Program-made: the position numbers and the translations under genes
From: Oceanicella sp. SM1341
GTDB taxonomy: Bacteria > Pseudomonadota > Alphaproteobacteria > Rhodobacterales > Rhodobacteraceae
Assembly: GCF_003448965.1 (NCBI RefSeq)
Contig: NZ_QRGC01000007.1
Coordinates: 124,001 to 188,000 of the forward strand
Direction: 5' to 3'
DNA length: 64,000 nucleotides
The notes under the pieces: generated by a model
Databases searched by the model: none
Told to the model about the DNA's origin: nothing
The model's input: only the letters and a program-made list of their open reading frames with translations
Shown here: positions 1-9,004 of the stretch, piece after piece
How positions within the stretch are numbered: position 1 is the stretch's first letter
How the letters are laid out: every line of letters begins with the position of its first letter

Positions 1-1
1 A

Positions 2-1237
2 GCCGGGGCCGCGCCGCCGGCCTGCTGCGATGCCTTCGGGCTCTGGGCCGGGGCGCTCGACCGCGCGGGTGTCGGCTGGCAGGTGATCGACCACCGCGCA
101 CTTGCCGCGGCTCGGCTGGAGGGCGACACGCTCGTCACCCCCGCGGGCCGCTTCAGCGCCCTGGTGCTGCCGGGGGCGGAGGTGCTGGAGAGCGCGAAGG
201 AGGCAGCCCTCATCGCCGCCTTCCGCGCCGCGGGCGGCCGGGTGTTGGCCTCCGCGCCCTTGCCGGCCCGCACGCTCGACGGGGCGGAGCCGGGCGACCT
301 CGCGGAGCGCTGCGACACGCCGGAAGAGATCGCGGCCCGTGGCCGCGCCCTCGCCGGGCTCATGGCGCTGCACCCGGGCACGCTGCCCAACTGCGTGCTG
401 CGCGACGGCGCGGGCTGGAAGCTCGTCCTGTTCAACGACACCGACGCGCCGCTGGCGCCGGACATCGCGCTGCCCCCCGGCCCCTGGGCGGTGCGCGACT
501 GGGATGCCCAGACTGGCGACATCGGGCCGGCGCGGCTGCGCGAAGGCCGCCTGCGCCTGCACCTGCCTGCGGGGGCCTGCGCCTGCCTGGCGCTCGCGCC
601 GCGCGAGCAGGCCGGCGCCATGCCCGGGGACGGCATGTCCGCGACGGCGGCGTCCGGCCTCGTGGCAGCCGCATCGGGCGCGGCCGGGCAGCCGCTGTCC
701 GGCGCCGGCCCGGCAGGGGCTCGCGCGGCTGCGGGCCGGGAGGCGGCGCGACCGGTCGGGCCCGCCTGGGCCCGCGGGCCGGACGCGCAGAGGGAAGCCC
801 CGCTCCTTGCCCCGCCGGGGCCGGTGACGGAGAGCCGGGCACTGGAGGAGGGCTGGGAACTGGCGCTGCCCGCGGGGGCGGCGTTCCGCCCGGTCTCGGT
901 GCGCGCGGGCTGGGAGCGGCAGGGCGGGGCGGATTTCGCCGGCACGGGGCTCTACCGGCTCTGGCTGGAGCTGCCCGAGCCCGGGGCCGGGCTGGGCTGG
1001 GAGCTGGAACTGCCCGGCTTCCGCCACAGCGGCACGCTGCGCTTTGCCGGCGGCCCGGTGCTGCGGCACCTGGCGGGGGAGGCGCGCTTCCCGCTGCACC
1101 CCGGCAGCGGCTGGCTGGAGCTGTCGCTGCGCAACACCGGCGCGAACCGCTACTATGCCGGAACGCCCTGGCAGCCCGCCGGGCCGGAGCCGGGAGGCCT
1201 CGCCCGCCCGCCGCTGCTGCACCTCAGGCGTGCATGA
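2..1237 (+). CDS. Probable glycoside hydrolase, C-terminal part (5' end outside window)
   Basis: The frame is open from base 2, so the start lies upstream of the window. The visible ~411 residues begin with a Rossmann-like segment of the type that closes large glycoside hydrolases (a 'LVLPGAEVL' strand followed by 'GGRVLAS'). Next come a short beta domain ('[10 protein letters not shown]') and a jelly-roll-like end whose last residues ([11 protein letters not shown]) resemble the tail of rhamnosidase- or GH2-like enzymes. A low-complexity Ala/Gly/Arg linker lies at about 620-830. No catalytic residues are in the visible part, so the family is inferred from domain style only. The following Dpp-type transporter, 280 nt downstream, fits a sugar-oligomer uptake and hydrolysis locus. 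Confidence 0.5.
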   Translation, partial: AGAAPPACCDAFGLWAGALDRAGVGWQVIDHRALAAARLEGDTLVTPAGRFSALVLPGAEVLESAKEAALIAAFRAAGGRVLASAPLPARTLDGAEPGDLAERCDTPEEIAARGRALAGLMALHPGTLPNCVLRDGAGWKLVLFNDTDAPLAPDIALPPGPWAVRDWDAQTGDIGPARLREGRLRLHLPAGACACLALAPREQAGAMPGDGMSATAASGLVAAASGAAGQPLSGAGPAGARAAAGREAARPVGPAWARGPDAQREAPLLAPPGPVTESRALEEGWELALPAGAAFRPVSVRAGWERQGGADFAGTGLYRLWLELPEPGAGLGWELELPGFRHSGTLRFAGGPVLRHLAGEARFPLHPGSGWLELSLRNTGANRYYAGTPWQPAGPEPGGLARPPLLHLRRA

Positions 1238-1514
1238 GCGGCCGGGCCTCGCGCCGGCCTGTCGCGAAATGCGCGCCATGCGCCGCAAACGCGGGCGGCT
1301 TGCGGCGGGAATCCGCCGATGCTTGCGCGTACAGGGTTCATCCGCGGCCCGGTGTGTGCTTAGCTGGCAGCACAGCACGAGAGACCGAAGTGCCGGAAGT
1401 CGCTCGATTTCCGGGGTGTCGGGCTACCTGAAACCCAGGCCGGGCCTTGCCCCGGGCCCTCCCGCAAGCGCCCGTTCCGATGGCGCAGGCTACACAAGAC
1501 CCAGGAGGACGACG

Positions 1515-3167
1515 ATGTCTGACGATACGATCAACGGCAAACCCATGCACCCGGCCGTGCCGATGTACGCCCGCGAGGCCCGGGAAGGCCGCATGGAGCG
1601 TCGAGAGTTCCTCGCCCTGGCCACGGCGCTGGGTGTCACCGGGGCAGGGGCCTACGGGCTGGCCGGCCTCGTGGCGCCGTCCCCCGCCGCCGCGCAGGGC
1701 ACCGGCGGCACCCTGCGGGTGCAGATGGAGATCAAGCGTGTCGCCGACCCGCGGATCTTCGACTGGTCGCAGATGTCCAATGTCGCGCGCGGCCTGTGCG
1801 AGACGCTGGTGCGCTACACCCGCGACTTCACCTTCGAGCCCTGGCTGCTGGAGAGCTGGGAGGTCTCGGACGACGCGACGGAATACACGCTGCACGTCCG
1901 CCAGGGGGTGAAATGGTCGAACGGCGACGATTTCACCGCCGATGACGTGATCTACAACCTCACCCGCTGGTGCGACACCTCGGTAGAGGGCAATTCCATG
2001 GCCTCGCGCCTCACCAACATGATCGACCCGGAAACCGGCCAGCTCGCCGAGGGCGCGGTCACGAAGGTGGACGATTTCACCATCGCGGTGAAGCTCGCCA
2101 AGCCCGACATCGCGCTCATCCCCAATTTCGCCGACTATCCCTGCCTGATCGTGCACCCGAGCTTCGATGACACCGGCGCCGACCTCACGGCAAACCCCGT
2201 GGGCACCGGCCCGTTCATGATCGAGAGCGTCGACGTGGGCGTGGGCGCGGTGCTCACCAAGCGCGGTGAGTGGTGGGGCGGCGATGTCGGGCTCGACCGG
2301 ATCGAGTACATCGACCTTGGCACCGACCCCTCGGCCTTCGTCGCCGCCATCGAGGCGGAGGAGATCGACATGGTCTACCAGTCCACCGGCGAGTTCGTGG
2401 ACATCTTCTCCAGCCTCGGGCTGGAGATGTCGGAGGTGGTGACCGCCGCCACGCTCTGCGTGCGGCCCAACCAGGCCGCCGAGGTGGACGGCAAGGCGCC
2501 CTATGCCGACGTGAAGGTGCGCCGCGCCATGCAGATGGCGGTGGACAACCAGACCGTGCTCGACCTGGGCTATGCCGGGCTGGGGCAGGTGGCGGAAAAC
2601 CACCACGTCGGCCCGATGCACCCCGAGTATTACGAGCTGCCGAAGAAGGAGCGCGACATCGAGGGCGCGCAGGCCCTGCTCGAGGAGGCGGGGATGAGCG
2701 ATTTCGAGTTCGAGCTCATCTCCATCGACGATGACTGGCAGCGCGCCACCTGCGACACCATCGCCGCCCAGATGCGCGAGGCGGGCATGAACGTGAAGCG
2801 CACCGTGCTGCCCGGCGCCACCTTCTGGAACGACTGGACCAAGTACCCGTTCTCGGCCACCGAGTGGAACATGCGCCCGCTCGGCGTGCAGGTGCTCTCG
2901 CTGGCCTATGTCACCGGCGGCAGCTGGAACGAGACCGCCTATGCCAACCCCGATTTCGACGCGAAGCTCGACGAGGCCCTCGCCATCGCCGATGCCGACA
3001 AGCGCCGCGAGGTGATGAAGGACGTCGAGACCATGCTCCAGGAGGACGGGGTGATCATCCAGCCCTACTGGCGCTCGCTCTACCGGCACTTCCGCGAATA
3101 CGTGAAGGGCGCCGACATGCACCCGACCTTCGAGCATCACCACGACCTGTGGTCGATCGAGAGCTGA
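1515..3167 (+). CDS. ABC transporter substrate-binding protein, family 5 (Opp/Dpp type), Tat-exported
   Basis: A 550-residue extracytoplasmic solute-binding protein of the SBP_bac_5 family, which captures peptides, oligosaccharides or similar ligands for the permeases encoded next. The ATG follows AGGAGG at 1502-1507. The N-terminus has a twin-arginine signal (ERREFLAL, about residues 28-35, then a hydrophobic run ending PAAAQG), so it is exported folded. The mature protein opens with the family pattern: [14 protein letters not shown], '[11 protein letters not shown]', '[27 protein letters not shown]' (cited in parts) and '[10 protein letters not shown]'. Fused-ATPase neighbours and the upstream hydrolase suggest an oligosaccharide or glycoside ligand rather than a dipeptide, but the ligand cannot be read from the sequence. 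Confidence 0.9.
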   Translation: MSDDTINGKPMHPAVPMYAREAREGRMERREFLALATALGVTGAGAYGLAGLVAPSPAAAQGTGGTLRVQMEIKRVADPRIFDWSQMSNVARGLCETLVRYTRDFTFEPWLLESWEVSDDATEYTLHVRQGVKWSNGDDFTADDVIYNLTRWCDTSVEGNSMASRLTNMIDPETGQLAEGAVTKVDDFTIAVKLAKPDIALIPNFADYPCLIVHPSFDDTGADLTANPVGTGPFMIESVDVGVGAVLTKRGEWWGGDVGLDRIEYIDLGTDPSAFVAAIEAEEIDMVYQSTGEFVDIFSSLGLEMSEVVTAATLCVRPNQAAEVDGKAPYADVKVRRAMQMAVDNQTVLDLGYAGLGQVAENHHVGPMHPEYYELPKKERDIEGAQALLEEAGMSDFEFELISIDDDWQRATCDTIAAQMREAGMNVKRTVLPGATFWNDWTKYPFSATEWNMRPLGVQVLSLAYVTGGSWNETAYANPDFDAKLDEALAIADADKRREVMKDVETMLQEDGVIIQPYWRSLYRHFREYVKGADMHPTFEHHHDLWSIES

Positions 3168-3180
3168 TGCACCGCCTGCG

Positions 3181-3201
3181 GGGGGCGGTTCCGCCGCCCC
3201 C
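3181..3201 (+). promoter_or_regulatory. Intercistronic stem-loop after the binding-protein gene
   Basis: GGGGGCGG (3181-3188) pairs with CCGCCCCC (3194-3201) around a 5-nt loop, 13 nt after the stop codon and before the permease gene. There is no T-tract. Hairpins in this position in binding-protein operons often protect the upstream mRNA or partly terminate transcription, which leaves more binding protein than permease; that role is inferred here. Confidence 0.55.
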
Positions 3202-3282
3202 CGGCCCGCAGGCGCGCCCCGCACGGGCGGGCGCCTGAGCCCGGGGCCCGCCTGCCGCGGGCCTCCAGCCGGAAGGAGACAG

Positions 3283-4257
3283 ATGCTCCTCTTCGTCCTC
3301 AAGCGCCTGGGCGTGATGCTGCTCACCGCGCTCTGCCTCACCTTCGTGGTGTTCTGGCTCACCAACCTCGAGCCCAATCTCGAGAAGCTCGCCAAGGAGC
3401 AGGCCAACGCCCGCATGACCGACGAACAGGTCGAGAGCTGGCTGGAAGGCCACGGCTACCGCCGCCCGCTGCTGCTGCGCTACGGCGAGTGGGTGGGCGG
3501 CGTGGTGCAGGGCGACCTCGGCACCTCCAGCGTGTTCCGCAAGCCGGTGGCGGAGATCGTGGGCGAGCGGCTGGGCTACACCGGCTGGCTGATGTTCTGG
3601 GTGATGGTGGTGATGGTGCCCTCGGCGCTGCTGATCGGGGTGCTGGCCGGCATGCGCGAGGGCTCGCGCACCGACCGCACGCTCTCGACCTTCTCCATCG
3701 CCTCCACCGCCACGCCGGAATACGTCTCCGGCGTGATCCTGGTGGTGCTCTTCGCCTCCTCGCGCGGCGGGCTCTCGCCGATCTTCCTCGAGCGCGGCAC
3801 GCTGCTGAAGGGGGTGGCGACCTCGGCCACCGACAGCATCACCTTCGAGAATTTCGCCCTGCCGGTGGCCACGATGGCGCTCTACGGCATGGGCTATATC
3901 GCGCGGATGACCCGGGCCTCGATGGCCGAGGTGATGACGGCGCAATACATCCGCACCGCCCGGCTGAAGGGGGTGAGCTTTCCCAGCATCGTCATCCGCC
4001 ACGCGCTGCGCAACGCGCTGATCGCGCCCTTCACGGTGATCATGCTGCAGTTTCCCTGGCTGCTCACCGGGGTGGTGATCGTGGAGACGCTGTTCAACTA
4101 CAAGGGCTTCGGCTGGACCCTGGTGCAGGCCGCCTCCAACAACGACATCGAGCTGCTGCTCTCCTGTTCCATCGTGGCGGTGCTGGTGGTGCTGGTGACC
4201 CAGCTCATCTCCGACGTGGGCTACGTGTGGCTCAACCCGCGCATCCGCGTGCGCTGA
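3283..4257 (+). CDS. ABC transporter permease, DppB/OppB type
   Basis: A 324-residue inner-membrane permease. Features match the family: N-terminal helix with 'LKRLGVMLLTALCLTFVVFW', a periplasmic stretch (about residues 30-95), then five membrane helices. The EAA-type cytoplasmic loop contains 'RMTRASMAEVMTAQYIRTAR', about residues 210-230, which contacts the ATPase. The start has a strong ribosome site (GGAAGGAG, 3271-3278). It lies 12 nt before the second permease gene, so the two are co-transcribed and probably form the heterodimeric channel. Confidence 0.92.
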   Translation: MLLFVLKRLGVMLLTALCLTFVVFWLTNLEPNLEKLAKEQANARMTDEQVESWLEGHGYRRPLLLRYGEWVGGVVQGDLGTSSVFRKPVAEIVGERLGYTGWLMFWVMVVMVPSALLIGVLAGMREGSRTDRTLSTFSIASTATPEYVSGVILVVLFASSRGGLSPIFLERGTLLKGVATSATDSITFENFALPVATMALYGMGYIARMTRASMAEVMTAQYIRTARLKGVSFPSIVIRHALRNALIAPFTVIMLQFPWLLTGVVIVETLFNYKGFGWTLVQAASNNDIELLLSCSIVAVLVVLVTQLISDVGYVWLNPRIRVR

Positions 4258-4269
4258 GGGGGGCAGGGC

Positions 4270-5454
4270 ATGGAACCACTTTCCTGGGGCGGCATCCTCT
4301 CCGGCATCCTCGTCGCCTTCTGGCCGGTCTGGGCCGGGCTGGCGGTGATCTTCGCGGGCTCATATGCGGCGCGCCGGCACCTCGGCCTCTACGGCAAGCT
4401 CTTCAGCTCGCCCATCGGGCTGATCGGCCTCGCGCTGGTGCTGTTCTGGGCGCTCACCGCGCTCTTCGCGCCGCAGATCGCGCCCTTCGCGCCGCTCGAG
4501 CAGATCGCGGCACTCAAGAACAAGGTGCCCGGCACCCCGGTGCCGGACAGCGGCGGGCTCTACTACCTGCTGGGCGGCGACAACCTCGCGCGCGACGTGT
4601 TCAGCCGCATGGTCTGGGGCTCCCAATCGGTGCTGATCATCGCCCCGGCGGCCACGCTGATCGCCTTCATGGCCGGCATCATCCTGGGCCTGCCGGCGGG
4701 CTATTTCGGCGGAAGGCTCGACACCGCGCTGAGCTTCCTCGCGAACCTGGTGCTCGCCTTCCCGGTGATCCTGCTCTTCTACCTGCTGGTGACACCGGAG
4801 ATCGCGCGCGAGCCGATGGTGAGCCTCGGCGGGCTCGGCCTGTCGCTGCCGCAGATGATGGCGGCGGTGCTGTTCCTGTTCCCGCTCGTGTTCGTGGTGA
4901 TGCTGCTGCGCACCCGCTTCGGGCGGCGACCGGCGCAGCTCGCGCCGCGGCTCGGCCTCGCGCTGGTGGTGGGGCTCTGGGCCTATTTCGGCCTCGCCTT
5001 CAACGCCGACCCGCTGGGCGTCCTCTACATGGACCCGTTCCTGCTCAACATCTTCGTGTCGGTGGTGTTCGTGAACTCGCCCACGGTGTTCCGCATCGTG
5101 CGGGGGCTGACCATGGACATCAAGACGCGCGACTATGTCTCCGCCGCCCAGACCCGGGGCGAGGGGCCGTGGTACATCATGCTCTGGGAGATCCTGCCCA
5201 ACGCGCGCGGGCCGCTGATCGTCGATTTCTGCCTGCGCATCGGCTACACCACCATCCTGTTCGGCACGCTGGGCTTCTTCGGCCTCGGCATCTCCCCCGA
5301 GAGCCCCACCTGGGGCATGACCATCAACGAGGGCCGCCGGCTGCTCTCGGTCTACCCCCATGCCGCCATCGCCCCCGCCGTGGCGCTGATGAGCCTGGTG
5401 CTGGGGCTCAACCTGCTGGCGGACGGGCTGCGCGAGCAGTCGCTCAAGGACTGA
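4270..5454 (+). CDS. ABC transporter permease, DppC/OppC type (long form)
   Basis: Second permease subunit, 394 residues and so about 100 longer than a standard DppC. The extra length is an N-terminal additional helix (residues 10-35) and an inserted membrane/loop region in the middle (about residues 205-250, 'FPLVFVVMLLRTRFGRRPAQLAPRL' in part). The OppC N-terminal region (SSPIGLIGLALVL) and the 'LLGGDNLARDVFSRMVWGS' segment typical of OppC are clear, as is the EAA loop (DYVSAAQTRGEGPW). It forms the channel with the preceding gene. A 163-nt gap with no gene separates it from the ATPase gene. Confidence 0.9.
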   Translation: MEPLSWGGILSGILVAFWPVWAGLAVIFAGSYAARRHLGLYGKLFSSPIGLIGLALVLFWALTALFAPQIAPFAPLEQIAALKNKVPGTPVPDSGGLYYLLGGDNLARDVFSRMVWGSQSVLIIAPAATLIAFMAGIILGLPAGYFGGRLDTALSFLANLVLAFPVILLFYLLVTPEIAREPMVSLGGLGLSLPQMMAAVLFLFPLVFVVMLLRTRFGRRPAQLAPRLGLALVVGLWAYFGLAFNADPLGVLYMDPFLLNIFVSVVFVNSPTVFRIVRGLTMDIKTRDYVSAAQTRGEGPWYIMLWEILPNARGPLIVDFCLRIGYTTILFGTLGFFGLGISPESPTWGMTINEGRRLLSVYPHAAIAPAVALMSLVLGLNLLADGLREQSLKD

Positions 5455-5617
5455 TGGCGGCGCGGGCAACCGGCCGGGAGGTCCCGGGGCAGGCCCGGGA
5501 CGCCGCGGCGCGGGGCGGGGCCGTGGGGCGGGAGACACGGCGCCCCGGCCCCCGAATCCTGGCCGATGCCGGGGCCTGCCCGGCTGCCGCGGGGCGCAAC
5601 GCAGAGAGGAACAGGCG

Positions 5618-7690
5618 ATGACGGACACGGACGACACCCCGATCCTCGAGATCGACAAGCTCTCGATCAGCTTCTTCACCCAGGGGGGCGAGATCCCGGC
5701 GGTGATGGATTTCTCCTGCACCGTGCGCCCCGGCGAGGCGCTGGGCCTCGTGGGCGAGAGCGGCTGCGGCAAGTCCACCGTGGCGCTGGGCGTGATGCAG
5801 GACCTGGGGCGCAACGGCCGCATCACCGGCGGCTCCATCCGCTTCAGGGGCCGCGACCTCACCTCCCTCAACGCTGCCGAGCTGCGCCGCATCCGCGGCA
5901 ACGAGATCGCGATGATCTACCAGGAGCCGATGGCCTCGCTGAACCCGGCGATGAAGATCGGCCGGCAGCTCATGGAAGTGCCGATGATCCACCAGGGCGC
6001 CTCTGCGGCCGAGGCGCGGGCGCTGGCGCTCGAGGTGGTGGAGGCCGTGCGCCTGCCGGACCCCGAGCGCATGCTCAGGGCCTATCCGCACCAGCTCTCC
6101 GGCGGCCAGCAGCAGCGCATCGTCATTGCCATGGCGCTGATGTCGAAGCCGTCGCTGCTGATCCTCGACGAGCCCACCACCGCGCTCGACGTGACGGTCG
6201 AGGCCGGGATCGTCGAGCTGGTGAAGGACCTCGGCGCGCGCTTCGGCACCTCGATGCTGTTCATCTCCCACAACCTCGGCCTGGTGCTGGAGACCTGCGA
6301 CCGGCTCTGCGTGATGTATTCCGGCGAGGCGGTGGAGCGCGGCTCGATCGCCGACGTGTTCGACCGCATGCGCCACCCCTACACGCAGGGCCTGTTCCGC
6401 TCGATCCCCCTGCCGGGGGCCGACAAGAACGCCCGGCCGCTCGTCGCCATCCCCGGCAATTTCCCGCTGCCGCACGAGCGCCCGCCGGGCTGCAACTTCG
6501 GGCCGCGCTGCGACTATTTCCAGGCCGGGCGCTGCGACGCCGCCCCGGTGCCGATGGCCGACGTGCCCGGCGACGACCGCCACGAAACCCGCTGCCTGCG
6601 CCACGACGAGATCGACTGGCTGGCAGGCCCGGTGGCGAGCGCCGACACCGAGCCGGTCACCCCCGGAGACGTGGTGCTGAGCGTGCGCGAGCTGCGCAAG
6701 TACTACGAGGTGGCGGGCTCGGCCTTCGGCACCGGCGAGGCCCGGGTGGTGAAGGCCAACGAGAGCGTGACCCTGGAGGCGCGCGAGGCCGAGACGCTCG
6801 CCATCGTGGGCGAGAGCGGCTGCGGCAAGTCCACCCTCGCCAAGCTGCTGCTGGGGCTGGAGACGGCGACCGCCGGCAGCATCACCCTCGCGGGCGAGGA
6901 GATCCAGGACATCGCGGTGGAGGCGCGCGACCGCGGCACGGTCTCGAGCATCCAGATGGTGTTCCAGAACCCGTTCGACACGCTCAACCCCTCGCATTCC
7001 GTGGGGGCGCAGATCATGCGGGTGCTCGAGCTCTTCGGCGTGGGCAACAGCACCGCGGAGCGGCGCGAGCGCATGCTGGAGCTCCTCGACATGGTGAAGC
7101 TGCCGCGCGCCTTCGCCTCCCGCATGCCGCGCCAGCTCTCGGGCGGGCAGAAGCAGCGCATCGGCATCGCCCGGGCCTTCGCCGGCACGCCGAAAGTGGT
7201 GGTGGCCGACGAGCCGGTCTCCGCCCTCGATGTCTCGGTGCAGGCGGCGGTGACCGAGCTTCTCACCGAGATCCAGCGGCGCAACCGCACCACGATGCTG
7301 TTCATCAGCCACGATCTCTCCATCGTGCGCTACCTCGCGGACCGGGTGATGGTGATGTACCTCGGCCACGTTGTGGAGATCGGCACCACCGACGAGGTGT
7401 TCTCGCCGCCCTACCACCCCTACACCGAGGCGCTGCTCTCCGCCGTGCCGATCGCCGACACGAGCGTGGTGAAGAAGCACGTGGTGCTGGAGGGGGACAT
7501 CCCCTCGGCGATGAACCCGCCCCCGGGCTGTCCGTTCCAGACCCGCTGCCCGCGCAAGGCCGAGGTGCCGGGCGACCGCTGCGAGACCGAGGTGCCGCCG
7601 CTGCGCGACCTCGGGCATGGCCACGGGGTGAAATGCCACCTCTCCCGCGAGGTGCTCGACGGCATGGAGCCCGTCATCCGCATCGCCTGA
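5618..7690 (+). CDS. Fused dipeptide/oligopeptide-type ABC ATP-binding protein (DppD-DppF fusion)
   Basis: A 690-residue protein with two complete ABC ATPase domains. The first has Walker A GESGCGKST at 46-54, signature LSGGQQQRI at 160-168 and Walker B LLILDEP at 180-186. The second has Walker A GESGCGKST at about 398-406 and signature LSGGQKQRI near 507. Each domain is followed by the cysteine-bearing oligopeptide-transporter C-terminal motif (PGCNFGPRCDYF; PGCPFQTRCPRK). It energises the two permeases upstream. Fusion of the two ATPases is frequent in proteobacterial family-5 importers. It is the last gene of the operon and faces the next operon convergently. Confidence 0.95.
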   Translation: MTDTDDTPILEIDKLSISFFTQGGEIPAVMDFSCTVRPGEALGLVGESGCGKSTVALGVMQDLGRNGRITGGSIRFRGRDLTSLNAAELRRIRGNEIAMIYQEPMASLNPAMKIGRQLMEVPMIHQGASAAEARALALEVVEAVRLPDPERMLRAYPHQLSGGQQQRIVIAMALMSKPSLLILDEPTTALDVTVEAGIVELVKDLGARFGTSMLFISHNLGLVLETCDRLCVMYSGEAVERGSIADVFDRMRHPYTQGLFRSIPLPGADKNARPLVAIPGNFPLPHERPPGCNFGPRCDYFQAGRCDAAPVPMADVPGDDRHETRCLRHDEIDWLAGPVASADTEPVTPGDVVLSVRELRKYYEVAGSAFGTGEARVVKANESVTLEAREAETLAIVGESGCGKSTLAKLLLGLETATAGSITLAGEEIQDIAVEARDRGTVSSIQMVFQNPFDTLNPSHSVGAQIMRVLELFGVGNSTAERRERMLELLDMVKLPRAFASRMPRQLSGGQKQRIGIARAFAGTPKVVVADEPVSALDVSVQAAVTELLTEIQRRNRTTMLFISHDLSIVRYLADRVMVMYLGHVVEIGTTDEVFSPPYHPYTEALLSAVPIADTSVVKKHVVLEGDIPSAMNPPPGCPFQTRCPRKAEVPGDRCETEVPPLRDLGHGHGVKCHLSREVLDGMEPVIRIA

Positions 7691-7744
7691 GGCCGGGACA
7701 CCGGGACCCGCTCACCGCTGCCGGCGGCCCCGGCCGCCGACGAC

Positions 7745-7864
7745 CCGAAGGGGGCTCGATGCCCCCGAGGGGCGTTTTCGCCCCGCACTGCGGCCGGGGT
7801 GTTGCGCGCGGGTTGCCGGCCTCTCGCGGGATACGTCCCGTCGGGGGCATCGAGCCCCCTCGGG
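7745..7864. repeat. Long inverted repeat between convergent operons (REP/BIME-like)
   Basis: An arm at 7745-7769 is the reverse complement of 7841-7864 with one base inserted. Each arm is itself a hairpin (GGGGGC-TCGAT-GCCCCC), and a third hairpin, GGGGCG-TTTT-CGCCCC, lies at 7769-7784. The block falls exactly in the 210-nt gap between the + strand ABC operon and the - strand catabolic operon. Paired inverted palindromes in a convergent gap look like a bacterial interspersed mosaic element and could also stop transcription from both sides. A genome-wide copy count would decide between these. Confidence 0.6.
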
Positions 7865-7900
7865 CCGTGGGCGACCCGGGGGCCGGGGCCGCCGGGCACG

Positions 7901-9004
7901 TCAGCGTGCGAGCAGGGGCTGGTCTTCGGCGGCGGCGGCGATGGCGGCTTCCTGGTGGGGCTGGAGCTCCTGCTGGCCATAGGCGGCCATGTTGGAGAAC
8001 CACGGGTCCTCGATGCCGGTGGCGTGGCCCGAGAGCTCCTCGATCACCGCGAGGCCGCAGTAGGGCACGTGGGAGGCGGAGTAGCCGCCCTCGTGGTTCA
8101 TCGCGATGCGCCCGCCGCAGGCCGCGCCGGCGAAGTCCATCAGCGCCCGGGTGAGGGCGCGGTAGGTGCCCGAGTGCATCATCATGCAGCCCAGCGGGTC
8201 GTTCGCCGAGCCGTCGAAGCCGCTCGCCACCACGATGACCTCCGGCCGGAAGGCGGCGAGGGCCGGCAGCACGATGCGCTCGAAGGCCGCGACGTAGGCG
8301 CCGTGGCCCGAGCCGGGGGGCAGGGGGATGTTGATGTTCGCCCCCAGCCCCGCGCCCGCCCCGCGCGCGCTCACGGCGCCGGTGGTGAGCGGGAACAGCC
8401 GGTCCTGGTGCAGCGAGATCGTGAGGGTCTCGCCGTCCTCCCAGAAGGCCTGCTCGGTGCCGTTGCCGTGGTGCACGTCCCAGTCCACCACCGCCACGCG
8501 GCCGAGCCCGTGCAGGGCGCGGGCCTTCTTCACCGCGATGGGGATGTTGGCGAGCAGGCAGAAGCCCATGCCGATGTCCCTCTCGGCGTGGTGGCCGGGC
8601 GGGCGGGTGAGGGCGTAGCCGTTCGCCACCTCGCCGCGCAGCACCGCCTCCAGAACCGCATATGTGCCGCCCGCCGCCAGCCGCGCGATCTCGAAGGAGC
8701 CGGGGCCGAAGGGGGTGAGGCCGCCGGCGTCACCCCCCTCGGCCTCCGAGAGCGCGCGCAGCTTCGCGATGTAGGGCGCGGTGTGGACACGCAGCATGTC
8801 CTCCTCGCTCACCTTCGTGGCGGGGAGCGGCGTGAGGTGCTCCAGCATGCCGGAGACTTCCAGCAGGTTGCGCAGCCGGCGCTTGGTGGCGGGGTTTTCC
8901 GCGTGCTCCCCGGGCTCGATGGTGAGCCCGGGCGGGAAGACGGCGGCGTAGTTGCGCGTGTCGTGCCAGAGGTAGAGCTCGTGGAAGTTGAACCCCGTCG
9001 CCAT
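7901..9004 (-). CDS. Histone-deacetylase-like amidohydrolase (acetoin utilisation / acetylpolyamine amidohydrolase family)
   Basis: A 367-residue class II HDAC-superfamily enzyme; bacterial members remove acetyl groups from small amines, polyamines or proteins using Zn2+. Visible motifs are 'TRPPGHHAE' (the paired active-site histidines), 'VVDWDVHHGNGTE' (zinc ligands Asp and His) and 'VVASGFDGSANDPLG' (third zinc ligand Asp). The ATG overlaps the stop of the GMC oxidoreductase gene by one base (TGATG at 9002-9006), so translation is coupled. It is the last gene of the eight-gene operon and may deacetylate the imported substrate; the substrate is not known. Confidence 0.9.
   Translation of the reverse strand: MATGFNFHELYLWHDTRNYAAVFPPGLTIEPGEHAENPATKRRLRNLLEVSGMLEHLTPLPATKVSEEDMLRVHTAPYIAKLRALSEAEGGDAGGLTPFGPGSFEIARLAAGGTYAVLEAVLRGEVANGYALTRPPGHHAERDIGMGFCLLANIPIAVKKARALHGLGRVAVVDWDVHHGNGTEQAFWEDGETLTISLHQDRLFPLTTGAVSARGAGAGLGANINIPLPPGSGHGAYVAAFERIVLPALAAFRPEVIVVASGFDGSANDPLGCMMMHSGTYRALTRALMDFAGAACGGRIAMNHEGGYSASHVPYCGLAVIEELSGHATGIEDPWFSNMAAYGQQELQPHQEAAIAAAAEDQPLLAR

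Noticed and set aside
1338-3416. 692-residue minus-strand reading frame opposite the family-5 binding protein
   Set aside because: Its His/Gly/Ala/Arg/Val-rich composition is the mirror of the real + strand gene, and it has no ribosome site or motif. Many similar long antisense frames (for example 5444-7639 and 31886-33625) were rejected for the same reason.
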